64,000 nucleotides of DNA. Origin: CBDCME01 sp965218865 (GTDB lineage: Bacteria; Pseudomonadota; Alphaproteobacteria; JAAXGF01). Numbering within the stretch: the stretch's first letter is position 1; each line of letters begins with the position of its first letter. The position numbers and the translations under genes were made by a program. Location: NCBI GenBank assembly GCA_965218865.1, contig CBDCME010000081.1:1-64000 (forward strand), given 5' to 3'. Positions 26,470 through 35,580 of this stretch are shown here, one piece after another. Under the pieces are notes generated by a model. That model did not search any database. It saw only the letters and a program-made list of their open reading frames with translations, and was not told where the DNA came from.

Positions 26470-27102
26470 TTAGCCGACCGCGCTCGGCGGTTCCACTTGA
26501 CGGATGGCCTTGCCCCGTCGTTTCCGTCCTCGCGCTTTCTTGGCCGGTGGGTGCAGGTTTGCCAGACCGGCGCGCAAATAATCGTATCCTGTCAACAAGG
26601 TCAGCCCCGCGGCTATCCACAACAGGGCCTCGCCGACGAACGGAGTCGTGATATGGGGGGGCCAGAACACGGGACCGGCCGGTCCCACAAGGAGAAAACC
26701 GATGGCGAGCATCTGAATGACGGTCTTCCATTTGGCCAGTGGCGTCACCGGCATGCCGACGCGGACCTCAGCCAGAAATTCGCGCAATCCCGATACCAGA
26801 AACTCCCGGCAAAGGATGACCAAGGAGGGGAGCAAGAGCGCCGCGTCGGTCGAGACCAACATCAGGATGAGCGAGGCGACAAGGAGTTTGTCGGCGATGG
26901 GATCGAGTACCCGGCCAAGGCGCGAACGCTGGCCCCGGGCCCGGGCAAGATAGCCGTCGAAAAAATCGGTCACCCCGGCCAGCGTGAACAGGCCGCAGGC
27001 AACCCAACCGGAAAGCGGATGATCCCAATAATAAATTCCGATCAAAAGTGGAATCACACCGATCCGGGAAAGGGTCAGCAGGTTGGGGAGATCGTGAATC
27101 AT
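26470..27102 (-). CDS. pgsA: CDP-diacylglycerol-glycerol-3-phosphate 3-phosphatidyltransferase
   Basis: Makes phosphatidylglycerophosphate, the committed step to phosphatidylglycerol and cardiolipin, in the inner membrane. 210 aa from ATG 27102 (MIHDLPNLLTLSRIGVIP), which has AGGTG upstream; a longer form starting at 27153 adds atypical residues. CDP-alcohol phosphotransferase motif: DFFDGYLARARGQ...GRVLDPIADK. Several hydrophobic helices and a basic C-terminal tail (KKARGRKRRGK) are visible. Confidence 0.93.
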   Translation of the reverse strand: MIHDLPNLLTLSRIGVIPLLIGIYYWDHPLSGWVACGLFTLAGVTDFFDGYLARARGQRSRLGRVLDPIADKLLVASLILMLVSTDAALLLPSLVILCREFLVSGLREFLAEVRVGMPVTPLAKWKTVIQMLAIGFLLVGPAGPVFWPPHITTPFVGEALLWIAAGLTLLTGYDYLRAGLANLHPPAKKARGRKRRGKAIRQVEPPSAVG

Positions 27103-27153
27103 ACGCTGGACACCTACGGCGAAAAATAAGCCCTCCGCCGACATATACCACAT

Positions 27154-29049
27154 TTAGCCCTCGGTGTGAAAATGGTCGTAGACGGCCTTGGCGACTGACT
27201 TGTTGATTCCGGCGACTTTCTCGAGGTCGGCGAGACCCGCCTCGGCGACGCCGCGGGCGGAACCGAAATGATGCAAGAGCGCTCGTTTTCGTTTTCGACC
27301 CACGCCGGGCACGTCGTCGAGTTGCGAACGGCCGGTGGCCTTGCCGCGGCGGCTGCGATGGGCGCCTATCGCGAAGCGATGAGCTTCGTCACGTAGGCGT
27401 TGCAGGAAATAGAGCACGGGATCCTGGTGCGCGAGAGCGAGCGGCGGACGTTCGGAGCGGTAAATTCGCTCACGGCCGGCGTTGCGGTCCGGCCCCTTGG
27501 CGATAGCGATGAGCGAAACGCCGTTGACGCCAAGATCCGCGAAGACCTCCCGGGCGACCGAAAGCTGCCCGGCCCCGCCGTCGAGAATCACGAGATCGGG
27601 CCAGGTATCCCCGTGACGCTCCGGGTCTTCCTTCAGCAGGCGTCCAAACCTGCGTCCCAGGACCTCGCGCATCATGGCGTAATCGTCCCCCGGGGCGATG
27701 GCGCCCGCTTCGCTGGCGCGAATACCGTAGCGCCGGTAAGCGCTTTTCGTGAATCCCGCCGGCCCCGAGACGATCATGCTGCCGACGGCATTGGTCCCGG
27801 ATATGTGGCTGTTGTCGTAGACTTCGATCCGGCGTGGCGGCGCATCCAGTTCGAGGCGCTGGGCCAAGCGATCCAGCAGCAGCCGCTGCTCGGCGCTTTC
27901 CGAGAGTCGGCGGGCAAGCGCGAGACGCCCGTTCGCGACCGCGTGGGCGACAAGTTTGCGCCGCTCACCCCGGCGTGGAAAATGGAGCCGCACCCGGTGG
28001 CCGGCATGTTGCGATAACGCTTCCGCGAGTAAATTCTGTTCGGGGACCTTGTGGCTGAGCAAGATCAGCCTCGGCACATCCTTGTTGTGGTAGAACTGAC
28101 CTATAAAAGCGCCCAAAACCGTGTCCGCCTCGGCAACTCCCTTGGCGGCGGGAAAATACGCCCGGTTTCCGTAATTGCATCCGGCCCGAAAGAAAAATAC
28201 TTGGATGCAGGTTTCCCCCGCTTCCTGATGGGCGGCGACGACGTCGGCCTCGCCGACAGAGGCGACGTTGATTTCCTGGCTTGCCTGAATCAGGTTGAGG
28301 GCCCGGATCCGGTCGCGATAGAGGGCCGCGTTTTCATAGGCGCGGGAATCGCTCGCCGCTTGCATGCGAGTCAGCAGCAGCTCCTGAATCTGGCGGTTGC
28401 GACCGGACAGAAAGGCGCGTGCCTCGGCGACCAGATTTTCATAATCGGCGGCGCTGATTCGGCCGCAACAAGGGGCCGTGCATCGTTTGATCTGGTATTG
28501 CAGACAGGGCCGTGTCCGACCGGTAAAGACGCCGTCGGAGCACGACCGTAAGGGAAACGCCCGTTGCAGAACGGCGAGCGTCTTGTTGACGGCGCCGGCC
28601 GACGCGAAGGGGCCGAAGTAATCACCCTCCCGTCGCCGGGCGCCGCGATGTTTGGTGATCTGGGGCCACTGATGATCCCCGCTGATCAGGATGTATGGGA
28701 ACGACTTGTCGTCGCGCAGGAGGATATTGTAATGGGGTTTCAGGCGCCGGATCAGGTTGGCTTCAAGGAGCAGTGCTTCGACCTCGGTGTGGGTCGCCAC
28801 GACCTCGACACCGACCGTGCGCGCCACCATCCGGCACAAGCGCGTCGAGAGGGCGGGGGTATTGGCGTAACTCGCCACCCGTTTGCGAAGATTCTTAGCC
28901 TTTCCGACATAGAGCGGGGTGCCCTTTTCGTCGAGCATCCGATAAACGCCGGGACCCGGCGGTAGAGTTTCGACGGCGGCGCGAACGGCCTCGCGGCCCG
29001 CCGCCAGTGAACCGAGAGCCGCGGATCGACTTTTGGTTTCAGCGATCAT
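27154..29049 (-). CDS. uvrC: Excinuclease ABC subunit C
   Basis: Makes both incisions in nucleotide excision repair. 631 aa from ATG 29049 (MIAETKSRSAALG). Domains in order: GIY-YIG nuclease (GPGVYRMLDEKGTPLYVGKAKN), a Cys cluster (RPCLQYQIKRCTAPCC), a UVR helix pair (YENAALYRDRIRALNLI), an RNase H-like domain (YDNSHISGTNAVGSMIV, DLVILDGGAGQL), and a C-terminal helix-hairpin-helix pair (VPGVGRKRKRALLHHFG). Adjacent to pgsA, a conserved alphaproteobacterial neighbourhood. Confidence 0.95.
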   Translation of the reverse strand: MIAETKSRSAALGSLAAGREAVRAAVETLPPGPGVYRMLDEKGTPLYVGKAKNLRKRVASYANTPALSTRLCRMVARTVGVEVVATHTEVEALLLEANLIRRLKPHYNILLRDDKSFPYILISGDHQWPQITKHRGARRREGDYFGPFASAGAVNKTLAVLQRAFPLRSCSDGVFTGRTRPCLQYQIKRCTAPCCGRISAADYENLVAEARAFLSGRNRQIQELLLTRMQAASDSRAYENAALYRDRIRALNLIQASQEINVASVGEADVVAAHQEAGETCIQVFFFRAGCNYGNRAYFPAAKGVAEADTVLGAFIGQFYHNKDVPRLILLSHKVPEQNLLAEALSQHAGHRVRLHFPRRGERRKLVAHAVANGRLALARRLSESAEQRLLLDRLAQRLELDAPPRRIEVYDNSHISGTNAVGSMIVSGPAGFTKSAYRRYGIRASEAGAIAPGDDYAMMREVLGRRFGRLLKEDPERHGDTWPDLVILDGGAGQLSVAREVFADLGVNGVSLIAIAKGPDRNAGRERIYRSERPPLALAHQDPVLYFLQRLRDEAHRFAIGAHRSRRGKATGRSQLDDVPGVGRKRKRALLHHFGSARGVAEAGLADLEKVAGINKSVAKAVYDHFHTEG

Positions 29050-29078
29050 CGGCGTCCGTCCGGCGGATGGCTCGTCGG

Positions 29079-30056
29079 TTAGATTCCGTGGTAGGCGCGA
29101 TACCATTCGACAAAGCGAGGAAGTCCCAGTTCGATCGGCGTCGTCGGCGAATATCCGAGGTCGTCCCGGGCCTCGCCGATGTCGGCGAAAGTGGCTGGCA
29201 CGTCACCCGGTTGGATGGGTTCGCGCTGGATCAACGCTTTTTTTCCGAGCGCCTCCTCGAGGATGGAGATAAACCGCATCAAGGGTTCGGCGCGGTGATT
29301 TCCCAAATTGTAGACCTTGTGCGGGGGGTCTTCACCCGCCGCGGTCGGGGGTCGGTCGAGGGCGGCGAGAACTCCGCTTACGATATCGTCGACATAGGTA
29401 AAGTCGCGCCTCATGTCGCCGTGATTGAAAACGGGAATAGGATCGCCTTTGACGATCGCGTCGGTAAAGATATAGGCCGCCATGTCAGGCCGTCCCCAGG
29501 GACCGTATACCGTGAAGAAGCGCAGGCCCGTGGCGGGAATCCGGTAAAGATGGCTATAGCAATGGCCCATTAGCTCGTCCGCCTTTTTCGTCGCCGCGTA
29601 CAGCGAAACCGGGGAATCGACCCGGTCGCTCACGGCAAAGGGCAGCTTCTTGTTTCCGCCGTAAACCGAGCTGGAGCTGGCATAAACGAGATGTTCGAAG
29701 CCGCTCAGATTGCGGCAGCATTCCAGCACTTCGATCTGCCCGGTTAGATTGGTGCGGACGTAAACAAACGGATCCTTGAGGGAATGGCGAACGCCGGCCT
29801 GGGCCGCCAAATGCACGGCGCGGCTCGGCCGAGAATCGCGGAATACGGCCGCCAAGGCTCCGTGCTCGGCGATATCGAGACGATGAAAGGTAAACTCGGG
29901 GTGCTTCTCGAGACGGCCGAGGCGCGCTTCCTTGAGACCCACGTCGTAATAAGGATTGAGGTCATCGACGCCGATCACGTGATCGGCGCGGGCGAGGAGC
30001 GCGGTGCTCACGTGGTAACCGATAAAACCCGCCGCGCCTGTCACCAAAACCTTCAT
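29079..30056 (-). CDS. NAD-dependent sugar-nucleotide epimerase (UDP-glucuronate 4-epimerase-like)
   Basis: Likely interconverts UDP-glucuronate and UDP-galacturonate for surface polysaccharide. 325 aa from ATG 30056 (MKVLVTGAAGFIGYHVS), giving the standard N-terminus; an upstream extension has no support. NAD-binding GAAGFIG, catalytic Ser/Tyr-x3-Lys in SLYAATKKADE, and FFTVYGPWGRPDMA, typical of the UGA4E subgroup. It could be a different C4 epimerase of the same family. It precedes uvrC by 29 bp. Confidence 0.85.
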   Translation of the reverse strand: MKVLVTGAAGFIGYHVSTALLARADHVIGVDDLNPYYDVGLKEARLGRLEKHPEFTFHRLDIAEHGALAAVFRDSRPSRAVHLAAQAGVRHSLKDPFVYVRTNLTGQIEVLECCRNLSGFEHLVYASSSSVYGGNKKLPFAVSDRVDSPVSLYAATKKADELMGHCYSHLYRIPATGLRFFTVYGPWGRPDMAAYIFTDAIVKGDPIPVFNHGDMRRDFTYVDDIVSGVLAALDRPPTAAGEDPPHKVYNLGNHRAEPLMRFISILEEALGKKALIQREPIQPGDVPATFADIGEARDDLGYSPTTPIELGLPRFVEWYRAYHGI

Positions 30057-30168
30057 CGCCCGCATGGCCTCGCTTCTGAATGTGGCGGATTTCGTCAGCG
30101 CTGCCACCATAAACACTTGTCCAAACCGAGTCATCACACCCGGAAAGCGTCAACCTTGGGTGATCGGG

Positions 30169-31095
30169 CTAACCGATCGGCTCGGCGACAGCCGTTCGGT
30201 ACACCAGGGGGGCACTGACAACCCACCAGCCGCCATGCTCGGCCTCGATTCGCTCCGTTGCCGCTTCCGCGGCGGCGAGATCCGCGAACAGACCAAAACA
30301 CGTCGCCCCGCTCCCACTCATACGGGCCAACAGACAACCCTGAAGGGCAGAAACGACCGTCAGAACGCGCCGGATATGCGGTTCGATCCGCTGCGCCGGA
30401 TCTTCGAGGTCGTTGCGGTGTCCGGCAAGGAATTGGGCGAGCGCGGGCGCGGTTTCCGGAGCTTTCACGAAGCGTTTCGGTGTTGTCGGGCGAGTCTTGT
30501 TCAAGGCGCCGTAAACGCGGGCGGTCGACAGGTTTCCACCCGGGTTTACGAGAACCAAGTACGCCGGTGGCAAGGCGGGCGCCGGGAACAGTGTATCCCC
30601 GATGCCGCCGACGAAGCTGGCCTGTCCGCGCAGGCAGATCGGCACGTCGGCGCCGAGGCGAATACCGAGACGCAGGAGATCGTCATCCGCGGGCTGCAAT
30701 TCCCAAAGGGTTGCCAGCACGCGCAACGCCGCCGCGGCATCGGCCGAGCCGCCGCCAAGCCCCGCCGCCACCGGTATGCGTTTATCGAGCCTGATCGTGG
30801 CCTTGGCGGGGACGCCGCCTTCGTCGGCGAGTAGTCGGGCCGCGCGCGCCACGATGTTGTCGTCGGAGCCAACTAGTGCACCGGCGAACGGCCCCGCGAT
30901 CGCTAATCGGAGGTCGGCACCGTGGCTAACCGAAACATGGTCGCCGAATCCGGCGAAGGCGACGAGGCTGTCGAGCAGATGGTAGCCATCGGGCCGGCGC
31001 CCGAGGACGTGCAAATAGAGGTTGATCTTGGCGGCCGCGGTGAGGCTGAACGAAACCCCGTTCTCGGGGTCAGATTTCTTCGTCGCCGCTGGCAA
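30169..31095 (-). CDS. ispE: 4-diphosphocytidyl-2-C-methyl-D-erythritol kinase
   Basis: GHMP kinase of the non-mevalonate isoprenoid pathway. Conserved: AAAKINLYLHVLGRRPDGYHLLDS, PVAAGLGGGSADAAAALR (ATP loop) and ARMSGSGATCFGLF. No ATG or GTG lies close to the domain start; the likely start is the TTG at 31095 (or 31104), which would overlap the upstream TPR gene by 26 nt. The protein is about 308 aa. Translational coupling to the TPR gene is plausible. Confidence 0.88.
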   Translation of the reverse strand: MPAATKKSDPENGVSFSLTAAAKINLYLHVLGRRPDGYHLLDSLVAFAGFGDHVSVSHGADLRLAIAGPFAGALVGSDDNIVARAARLLADEGGVPAKATIRLDKRIPVAAGLGGGSADAAAALRVLATLWELQPADDDLLRLGIRLGADVPICLRGQASFVGGIGDTLFPAPALPPAYLVLVNPGGNLSTARVYGALNKTRPTTPKRFVKAPETAPALAQFLAGHRNDLEDPAQRIEPHIRRVLTVVSALQGCLLARMSGSGATCFGLFADLAAAEAATERIEAEHGGWWVVSAPLVYRTAVAEPIG

Positions 31096-32839
31096 GTGGG
31101 GCAAGTCCGTTGGCGATTTTCGCCTTGATGTCCGAAATCTGTTCGTCCTCGGGCTCCAGCACGAGCGCCCGCCGCCATTGGAACCGCGCCTCCGAGACGC
31201 GCCCAACCCGCCAATAGGCGTCGCCGAGATGGTCGTTGATCGTCGGGTCGTCGGGACGCAGCTCGACGGCCCGTTCGAGTTGCGTGACCGAGTCGTCGTA
31301 ATTGCCCAACCGGTACAGGGCCCAGCCAAGGCTGTCGATGATGTAACCGTCGTTCGGCCGTAAATCCACGGCCCGCTCGATCATCTTTAGCGCCCGCTGC
31401 AAATGAGTGCCCTGGTCGACCCACGAGTAGCCGAGATAATTCAGCACGAATGGCTGGTCGGGCTCGAGCTCCAGGGCTTTCAGAAAATCTGCTTCGGCGC
31501 GGCTCCACTGCTTGGAACGTTCCAACGATATTCCGCGGGCGTACAAGGGGCGCCAATGGCGCGGTTGGAGGTCACCGATTCGATTGAAGGCGAGATCGTA
31601 GGCATCGGCTGCCTCGGACCATCGCTGTTGGGATCGCAGTAAATCTCCGAGCGTGATCAGGGCATCGGCGCGCTCGACACGCTCCTGGGCCATGTTCGAA
31701 AGTTCATCGACGGCCTTGTCGGTCTGTTCGAGGCTGTCGAGGCTTGTGGCGATGCGGAGGCGCGCCGTCCAATAAAGCGGCGATTCTTTTGATACCGATC
31801 GGTATGACGCGATGGCCTGTTCGGGACGCTCCAGACCTTCCAACAACTGGCCGAGAAAAAGATGGGCGGCGTCAAAATCCTGACGCAGATATATCGCCAT
31901 TCGTCCATACAGCAATGCGGGTTCCGTCGCATTTTCCTGATACAACGCACTGGCGACGCCGAACAAGGCTTCGGCCGCACCTTCGCGAGCGTTTCGGACG
32001 GTTCGCTCGCTGGCCCGATCGGTCGAGAGCCGGTCGAGCACCCTCTGAAACGAAATGCTGTCGGGATTGTTGTCTTGATAATCTCGGTATAATTCGTCGG
32101 CTTCGTCGGGCCGTCCGCTGCGCTCGAACAAGCCGGCGAAGGCGGCCACGGTGCGCAACGTTCCACCTGGTTGCCGTTCCATGACCTCGCGATAGGCTTC
32201 CTCGGCCGCCTCGTTGTCGCCCTCGAGATCGCTGATCAAGGCGCTGTGAAATTTCTCGAAGACATAGAATGCCTGGGTGTGCGTCAGAGGCCGGAGTTCC
32301 CGATGGGCGCCCTCGAAATCGTTACTCCCTACCGCCGACCAAGCCTTGAGAAGGGGAACGAGCAAAACATTGTAGCCGCGCCGTTTGAGATTGCTCAGTG
32401 CGGCATTCGCGCCTTCGAAATCGTCGTTCTTGAAGTTCTCGGCCCCGCTGACCAGGGATGCGTACGGTACCTTGACTCCGATCGCGTTGAGGCGGCCGGC
32501 GAGGTCGATCGCGTCGGAAAAATGTCCGTCGGACAGGGCCGCCATGAATGTCTCGCGCAGAAGAGCCTGATTGTCCGGATCACTCTTCAACGCATGGCCG
32601 AAGTATTTCGCCGCCGATGCCATGTCGTTTTGCTTGCGGGCGATTCTTCCGGCTAGATAGCTACCCAGCGGCGAATCGACCTCTTCGGCGACCGGTAGCG
32701 CGGTCGTCGGCGTCGTCATGTGGGATGCTTGCACCAGCGGTTGCTGTTCTCCGCTGGCGCATCCCACGAGATAGGGGCCCAAGGTCAGGATTAAAATCCC
32801 CGCGACGACCTTTCGGGCCCAAGCAAATACGAGTTTCAC
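31070..32839 (-). CDS. TPR-repeat lipoprotein
   Basis: 589 aa from the GTG at 32839, chosen because GGGAGAG lies five bases upstream and the product then begins with a lipoprotein signal (FAWARKVVAGILILTLGPY) ending in lipobox LVGC. The rest is tetratricopeptide repeats, for example ARKQNDMASAAKYFGHALK, EADFLKALELEPDQPFVLNYLG and DSLGWALYRLGNYDDSVTQLERAVELRP. Likely a membrane-anchored periplasmic scaffold; the partner is unknown. The pairing with ispE recurs in Rhodospirillales. An IS5-type element sits 157 bp upstream of its start and may have separated it from its former neighbour. Confidence 0.87.
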   Translation of the reverse strand: MKLVFAWARKVVAGILILTLGPYLVGCASGEQQPLVQASHMTTPTTALPVAEEVDSPLGSYLAGRIARKQNDMASAAKYFGHALKSDPDNQALLRETFMAALSDGHFSDAIDLAGRLNAIGVKVPYASLVSGAENFKNDDFEGANAALSNLKRRGYNVLLVPLLKAWSAVGSNDFEGAHRELRPLTHTQAFYVFEKFHSALISDLEGDNEAAEEAYREVMERQPGGTLRTVAAFAGLFERSGRPDEADELYRDYQDNNPDSISFQRVLDRLSTDRASERTVRNAREGAAEALFGVASALYQENATEPALLYGRMAIYLRQDFDAAHLFLGQLLEGLERPEQAIASYRSVSKESPLYWTARLRIATSLDSLEQTDKAVDELSNMAQERVERADALITLGDLLRSQQRWSEAADAYDLAFNRIGDLQPRHWRPLYARGISLERSKQWSRAEADFLKALELEPDQPFVLNYLGYSWVDQGTHLQRALKMIERAVDLRPNDGYIIDSLGWALYRLGNYDDSVTQLERAVELRPDDPTINDHLGDAYWRVGRVSEARFQWRRALVLEPEDEQISDIKAKIANGLAPLASGDEEI

Positions 32840-32995
32840 CAACACTCTCCCGCGCGCAACGCACATGTTGCGAATGAAGATGTCGATTATCGATGCAGCG
32901 TAAATAAGCATGACATAAGAGGGACGCAGCCGAAGCTCATCATTGTAAACGAGAACGTGCAATTCACCAATGCCTGTTATGTGCTGCCATCGATA

Positions 32996-34562
32996 GTCGT
33001 CCGTGAAGAACCCTGATTTCAAGCTGAAGCGGCGATTGGGTTTGCGGTGGGGTGCGAGATGTCGCTGAGGAGCGCGGCCAGGATTTGGACAAACAAACGC
33101 CTCAGCCATTTGAGGACAAGGCGGTAGTTGTAGCCGGCGCCGGCGAGGATGGCGTTGATCTTGTCGCCGTCGCGGCCTTTGAGGAAGTTGCGCCCCAGCC
33201 TGCCATCGCTCTTGAGATGTCCGATCACGGCCTCGACGGCGGAGCGCCGCCTGAGCTCCTTCTTGATCGTCGGCGTGATGCCGCGTTTCTGGCCTGATCT
33301 AAAGACGCGGTGTTTGTTGGGGTAATCGTGGCCCTGGTATCCCTTGTCGACATAGATGCGCTCGGCCGATATCCCCGTCCAGCGTTCCATCTCTTCGATC
33401 ACCTGCCTCAAGGTGTGGCCATCATAGGGATTGCCGTGGAAGGCCTTGACGTGGGCGACGAACTGGCCGCCGGGGGGGCGGGAATTGGTCGCCGCCACGG
33501 AGACCTTGCAGCCGAACTCGTACGGCTTGTGCGCCTTCCCTTTGCCGATGCATTCGACCTCGGGCGCGTGGAGCGAATAGACCTTGGGCAAGGGGTCGCG
33601 CCGCTTCTGGGTCGACACCCGCTCGGCCAGCCACAAGGGGCGGCGGAAGGTATCCCGTAGGCTCTCCTCCTGGGCCGTCTTGCGGCGGATGTCGCGGACG
33701 GTGCGCCCGAGATAGGTCTTGAGCTTGCGCAGGGCCTTGTTGGCCCGCTTGTGCTGTTTGGCATGGCGGTAGCGGCCTTGCATGATCAACGCCCTCTTGC
33801 CCAGGCGGGTATAGGACTGACGCAGGGCAATGCCGTGCTCCCGTGCCAGTCGCACCAGCCGCTCGCGGGCTCGTTGCATCAGTTTGGCGGCGGTCGGAAA
33901 GGCAATCGCCTTCTCTTGTACGGTGGTGTCCACCGTCACCCGCTCGAGGTCCTTCTCCCGCAGCGCCCCCACCCGGTGGGCCACGGCCAGGCTCTCCTGG
34001 AATACCTTCTCCAAACCTTCCGGCCCGATCCGGTCCCGCCACCGGGTCATCGACGAGCGCTCCATGGGCAGCTCATGCTGAAAGTACTCTTCGCCGCAGA
34101 AGCACTGGAAGTATGGGTCGTAGACCCAGCGCTCGCAGACCTCCTCATCCGAGAGATCGAACATATGCTTGAGGATGTGCAGCCCAACCATCAACCGCGT
34201 CGAGACCCCCGGCCGACCCTCCTCCGAATACAAGGCTTCATAGGTCTCGTCGAAGAAAGTCCACGCGATCCGGCCCCCCAACACCACCAACTCGTGGCGC
34301 AGGTTGATGATGTTTTCGAACCGCGAGCGGAACAGGTCCTCTATTCCCGATGACACCTTGCGCGATGGCTTCATCACAGTTCTCCAATCCCAATCGACGG
34401 GAGCAGAGAATCACGTTCCGCAACGGAAGGGAATCCCCAAAATCAATTATTTCAAATCGCAAGCTTTTCAGGCCCAAAATCCGTTTTCTTGCAAATCCGA
34501 TTACTTCGCCAAACCGAAAGAGCTACCAACATCAGCCGCTTACACGTTCTTCACGGGCGACT
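32996..34562 (-). mobile_element. IS5-type element, copy A
   Basis: About 1567 bp with terminal inverted repeats GTCGTCCGTGAAGAAC / GTCGCCCGTGAAGAAC. Direct repeat CGATA flanks it (32991-32995 and 34563-34567); depending on where the end is drawn, the duplication is 4-6 bp. A nearly identical copy lies at 54079-55645. It carries one transposase gene on the minus strand. Confidence 0.92.
33019..34377 (-). CDS. IS5/IS1182-type DDE transposase (copy A)
   Basis: 452 aa. The N-terminal DUF772-like part (RPGVSTRLMVGLHILKHMF...FCGEEYFQHELPMERSSMTRWRDRIG) is followed by catalytic Asp in VTVDTTVQEKAI, Asp in IYVDKGYQGHDY, and Glu in RSAVEAVIGHLKSDGRLGRNFL. Intact. It differs from copy B at only a few residues (Ser/Pro in RPGVSTR, Gly/Ser in QKRGITP). 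Confidence 0.92.
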   Translation of the reverse strand: MMKPSRKVSSGIEDLFRSRFENIINLRHELVVLGGRIAWTFFDETYEALYSEEGRPGVSTRLMVGLHILKHMFDLSDEEVCERWVYDPYFQCFCGEEYFQHELPMERSSMTRWRDRIGPEGLEKVFQESLAVAHRVGALREKDLERVTVDTTVQEKAIAFPTAAKLMQRARERLVRLAREHGIALRQSYTRLGKRALIMQGRYRHAKQHKRANKALRKLKTYLGRTVRDIRRKTAQEESLRDTFRRPLWLAERVSTQKRRDPLPKVYSLHAPEVECIGKGKAHKPYEFGCKVSVAATNSRPPGGQFVAHVKAFHGNPYDGHTLRQVIEEMERWTGISAERIYVDKGYQGHDYPNKHRVFRSGQKRGITPTIKKELRRRSAVEAVIGHLKSDGRLGRNFLKGRDGDKINAILAGAGYNYRLVLKWLRRLFVQILAALLSDISHPTANPIAASA

Positions 34563-34685
34563 CGATAAAATCAGGTCGGGGCGGTCCACGCGACTGTTGA
34601 CCCCTTCAAATCGCCCGATGGTTGGCGGGGTGAGTATATGTTGGGACCGAAACGCCCGGAACAGGAGAACCGACGGTTGGGGGGT
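34563..34685. other. Short intergenic region
   Basis: Contains the right target-site duplicate of IS5 copy A (34563-34567) and about 118 bp with no gene or regulatory site I can support, ending at the sprT-like stop codon. Confidence 0.6.
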
Positions 34686-35264
34686 TCAGTCGGTACGGCG
34701 GCGTTTGTCGGACTTCACCCTGAGGCGACCGATATCCGGCCCGCAACTCGCGCACCAGCAGTTTTCGAGGAGCCGCCGAGGTTGTTGAACGAAATGGTAT
34801 TCCTGGCCACAAGTTGTGCACGCCCAGGTTACAAGCGCGTGTTCTCGGGCCGATAAGTAATCGAGGGTGTGACAACGTTCGGAGGGCTCGCCGAGCTGCA
34901 CCATGATCGCGCGCCACCGCTGACCATGTCCGCAATCCCGTTTGTACCGGACGTTGGCGATGACGTGGGCGCATTCGTGCAGGAATGTCGCGTCCCGGTC
35001 CGCCTCGCGCCCCCGTTCGAGCAGGGCGGCGTTGAGAACGATGCGGCGTTGTTGCGTGTAAGCAGTGCCGGCAACCGTCTTTGCTCGGCGGCTGATTTCT
35101 ACGGTACAGGCCAGGCAAGCGCTCACCCCGCCTCCGCGATCGTCTACCCGGCGCAAGCGTTTTTCGAGGCGCCAAGACCTGGCGATTTCCTCGACGTTGC
35201 CAATAACGCCACCTGGCGTGCTATCCGGGTCCGCCTCGGGTATCGATGTTCGTGATTCGATCAC
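34686..35264 (-). CDS. SprT-like zinc metalloprotease-fold protein
   Basis: 192 aa. Contains HECAHVIANVRYKRDCGHGQRWRAIM, the HExxH zinc motif with the third histidine of SprT-type domains, and a C-terminal zinc ribbon (CTTCGQEYHFVQ...CWCASCG). Eukaryotic SprT-like proteins cut DNA-protein crosslinks; the bacterial role is not established. The gene is followed 118 bp later by the end of IS5 copy A. The basic tail RVKSDKRRRTD may contact nucleic acid (inference). Confidence 0.82.
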   Translation of the reverse strand: MIESRTSIPEADPDSTPGGVIGNVEEIARSWRLEKRLRRVDDRGGGVSACLACTVEISRRAKTVAGTAYTQQRRIVLNAALLERGREADRDATFLHECAHVIANVRYKRDCGHGQRWRAIMVQLGEPSERCHTLDYLSAREHALVTWACTTCGQEYHFVQQPRRLLENCWCASCGPDIGRLRVKSDKRRRTD

Positions 35265-35580
35265 AGCAGCCGGTGAGTCTGGTTGGAATCAGGTCCGCGT
35301 TTCGCGCCCGCGGCGCGGCGTTGGCGACACGGCGCGAGGCCGACATAGTATCGCCGACCGGGAAACGGCGGGAATTGGCACCGACGCCAATATCGCCGTC
35401 CGTGCACCAAGAAGTATCATGTTGCCGCCCCGCACTGCACAGAAGAAAATTTTACACCAGTAACAATAACATGTTTTCTTCTTATGCCAATCACCGTTTA
35501 ATGGGGTCATCCCCGGCCCGAGGAGGCGGTTTGTCGCCTAGGGTGAATTAGAGACGCAATTAACGCGGCGGGAGAAATTC
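35265..35580. other. Divergent promoter region between sprT-like gene and gloB-like gene
   Basis: 316 bp with an AT-rich centre (around 35440-35510). GGGAGA just before the GTG at 35581 is the ribosome site of the rightward gene. No clear paired -35/-10 boxes or regulator site could be assigned. Confidence 0.5.
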
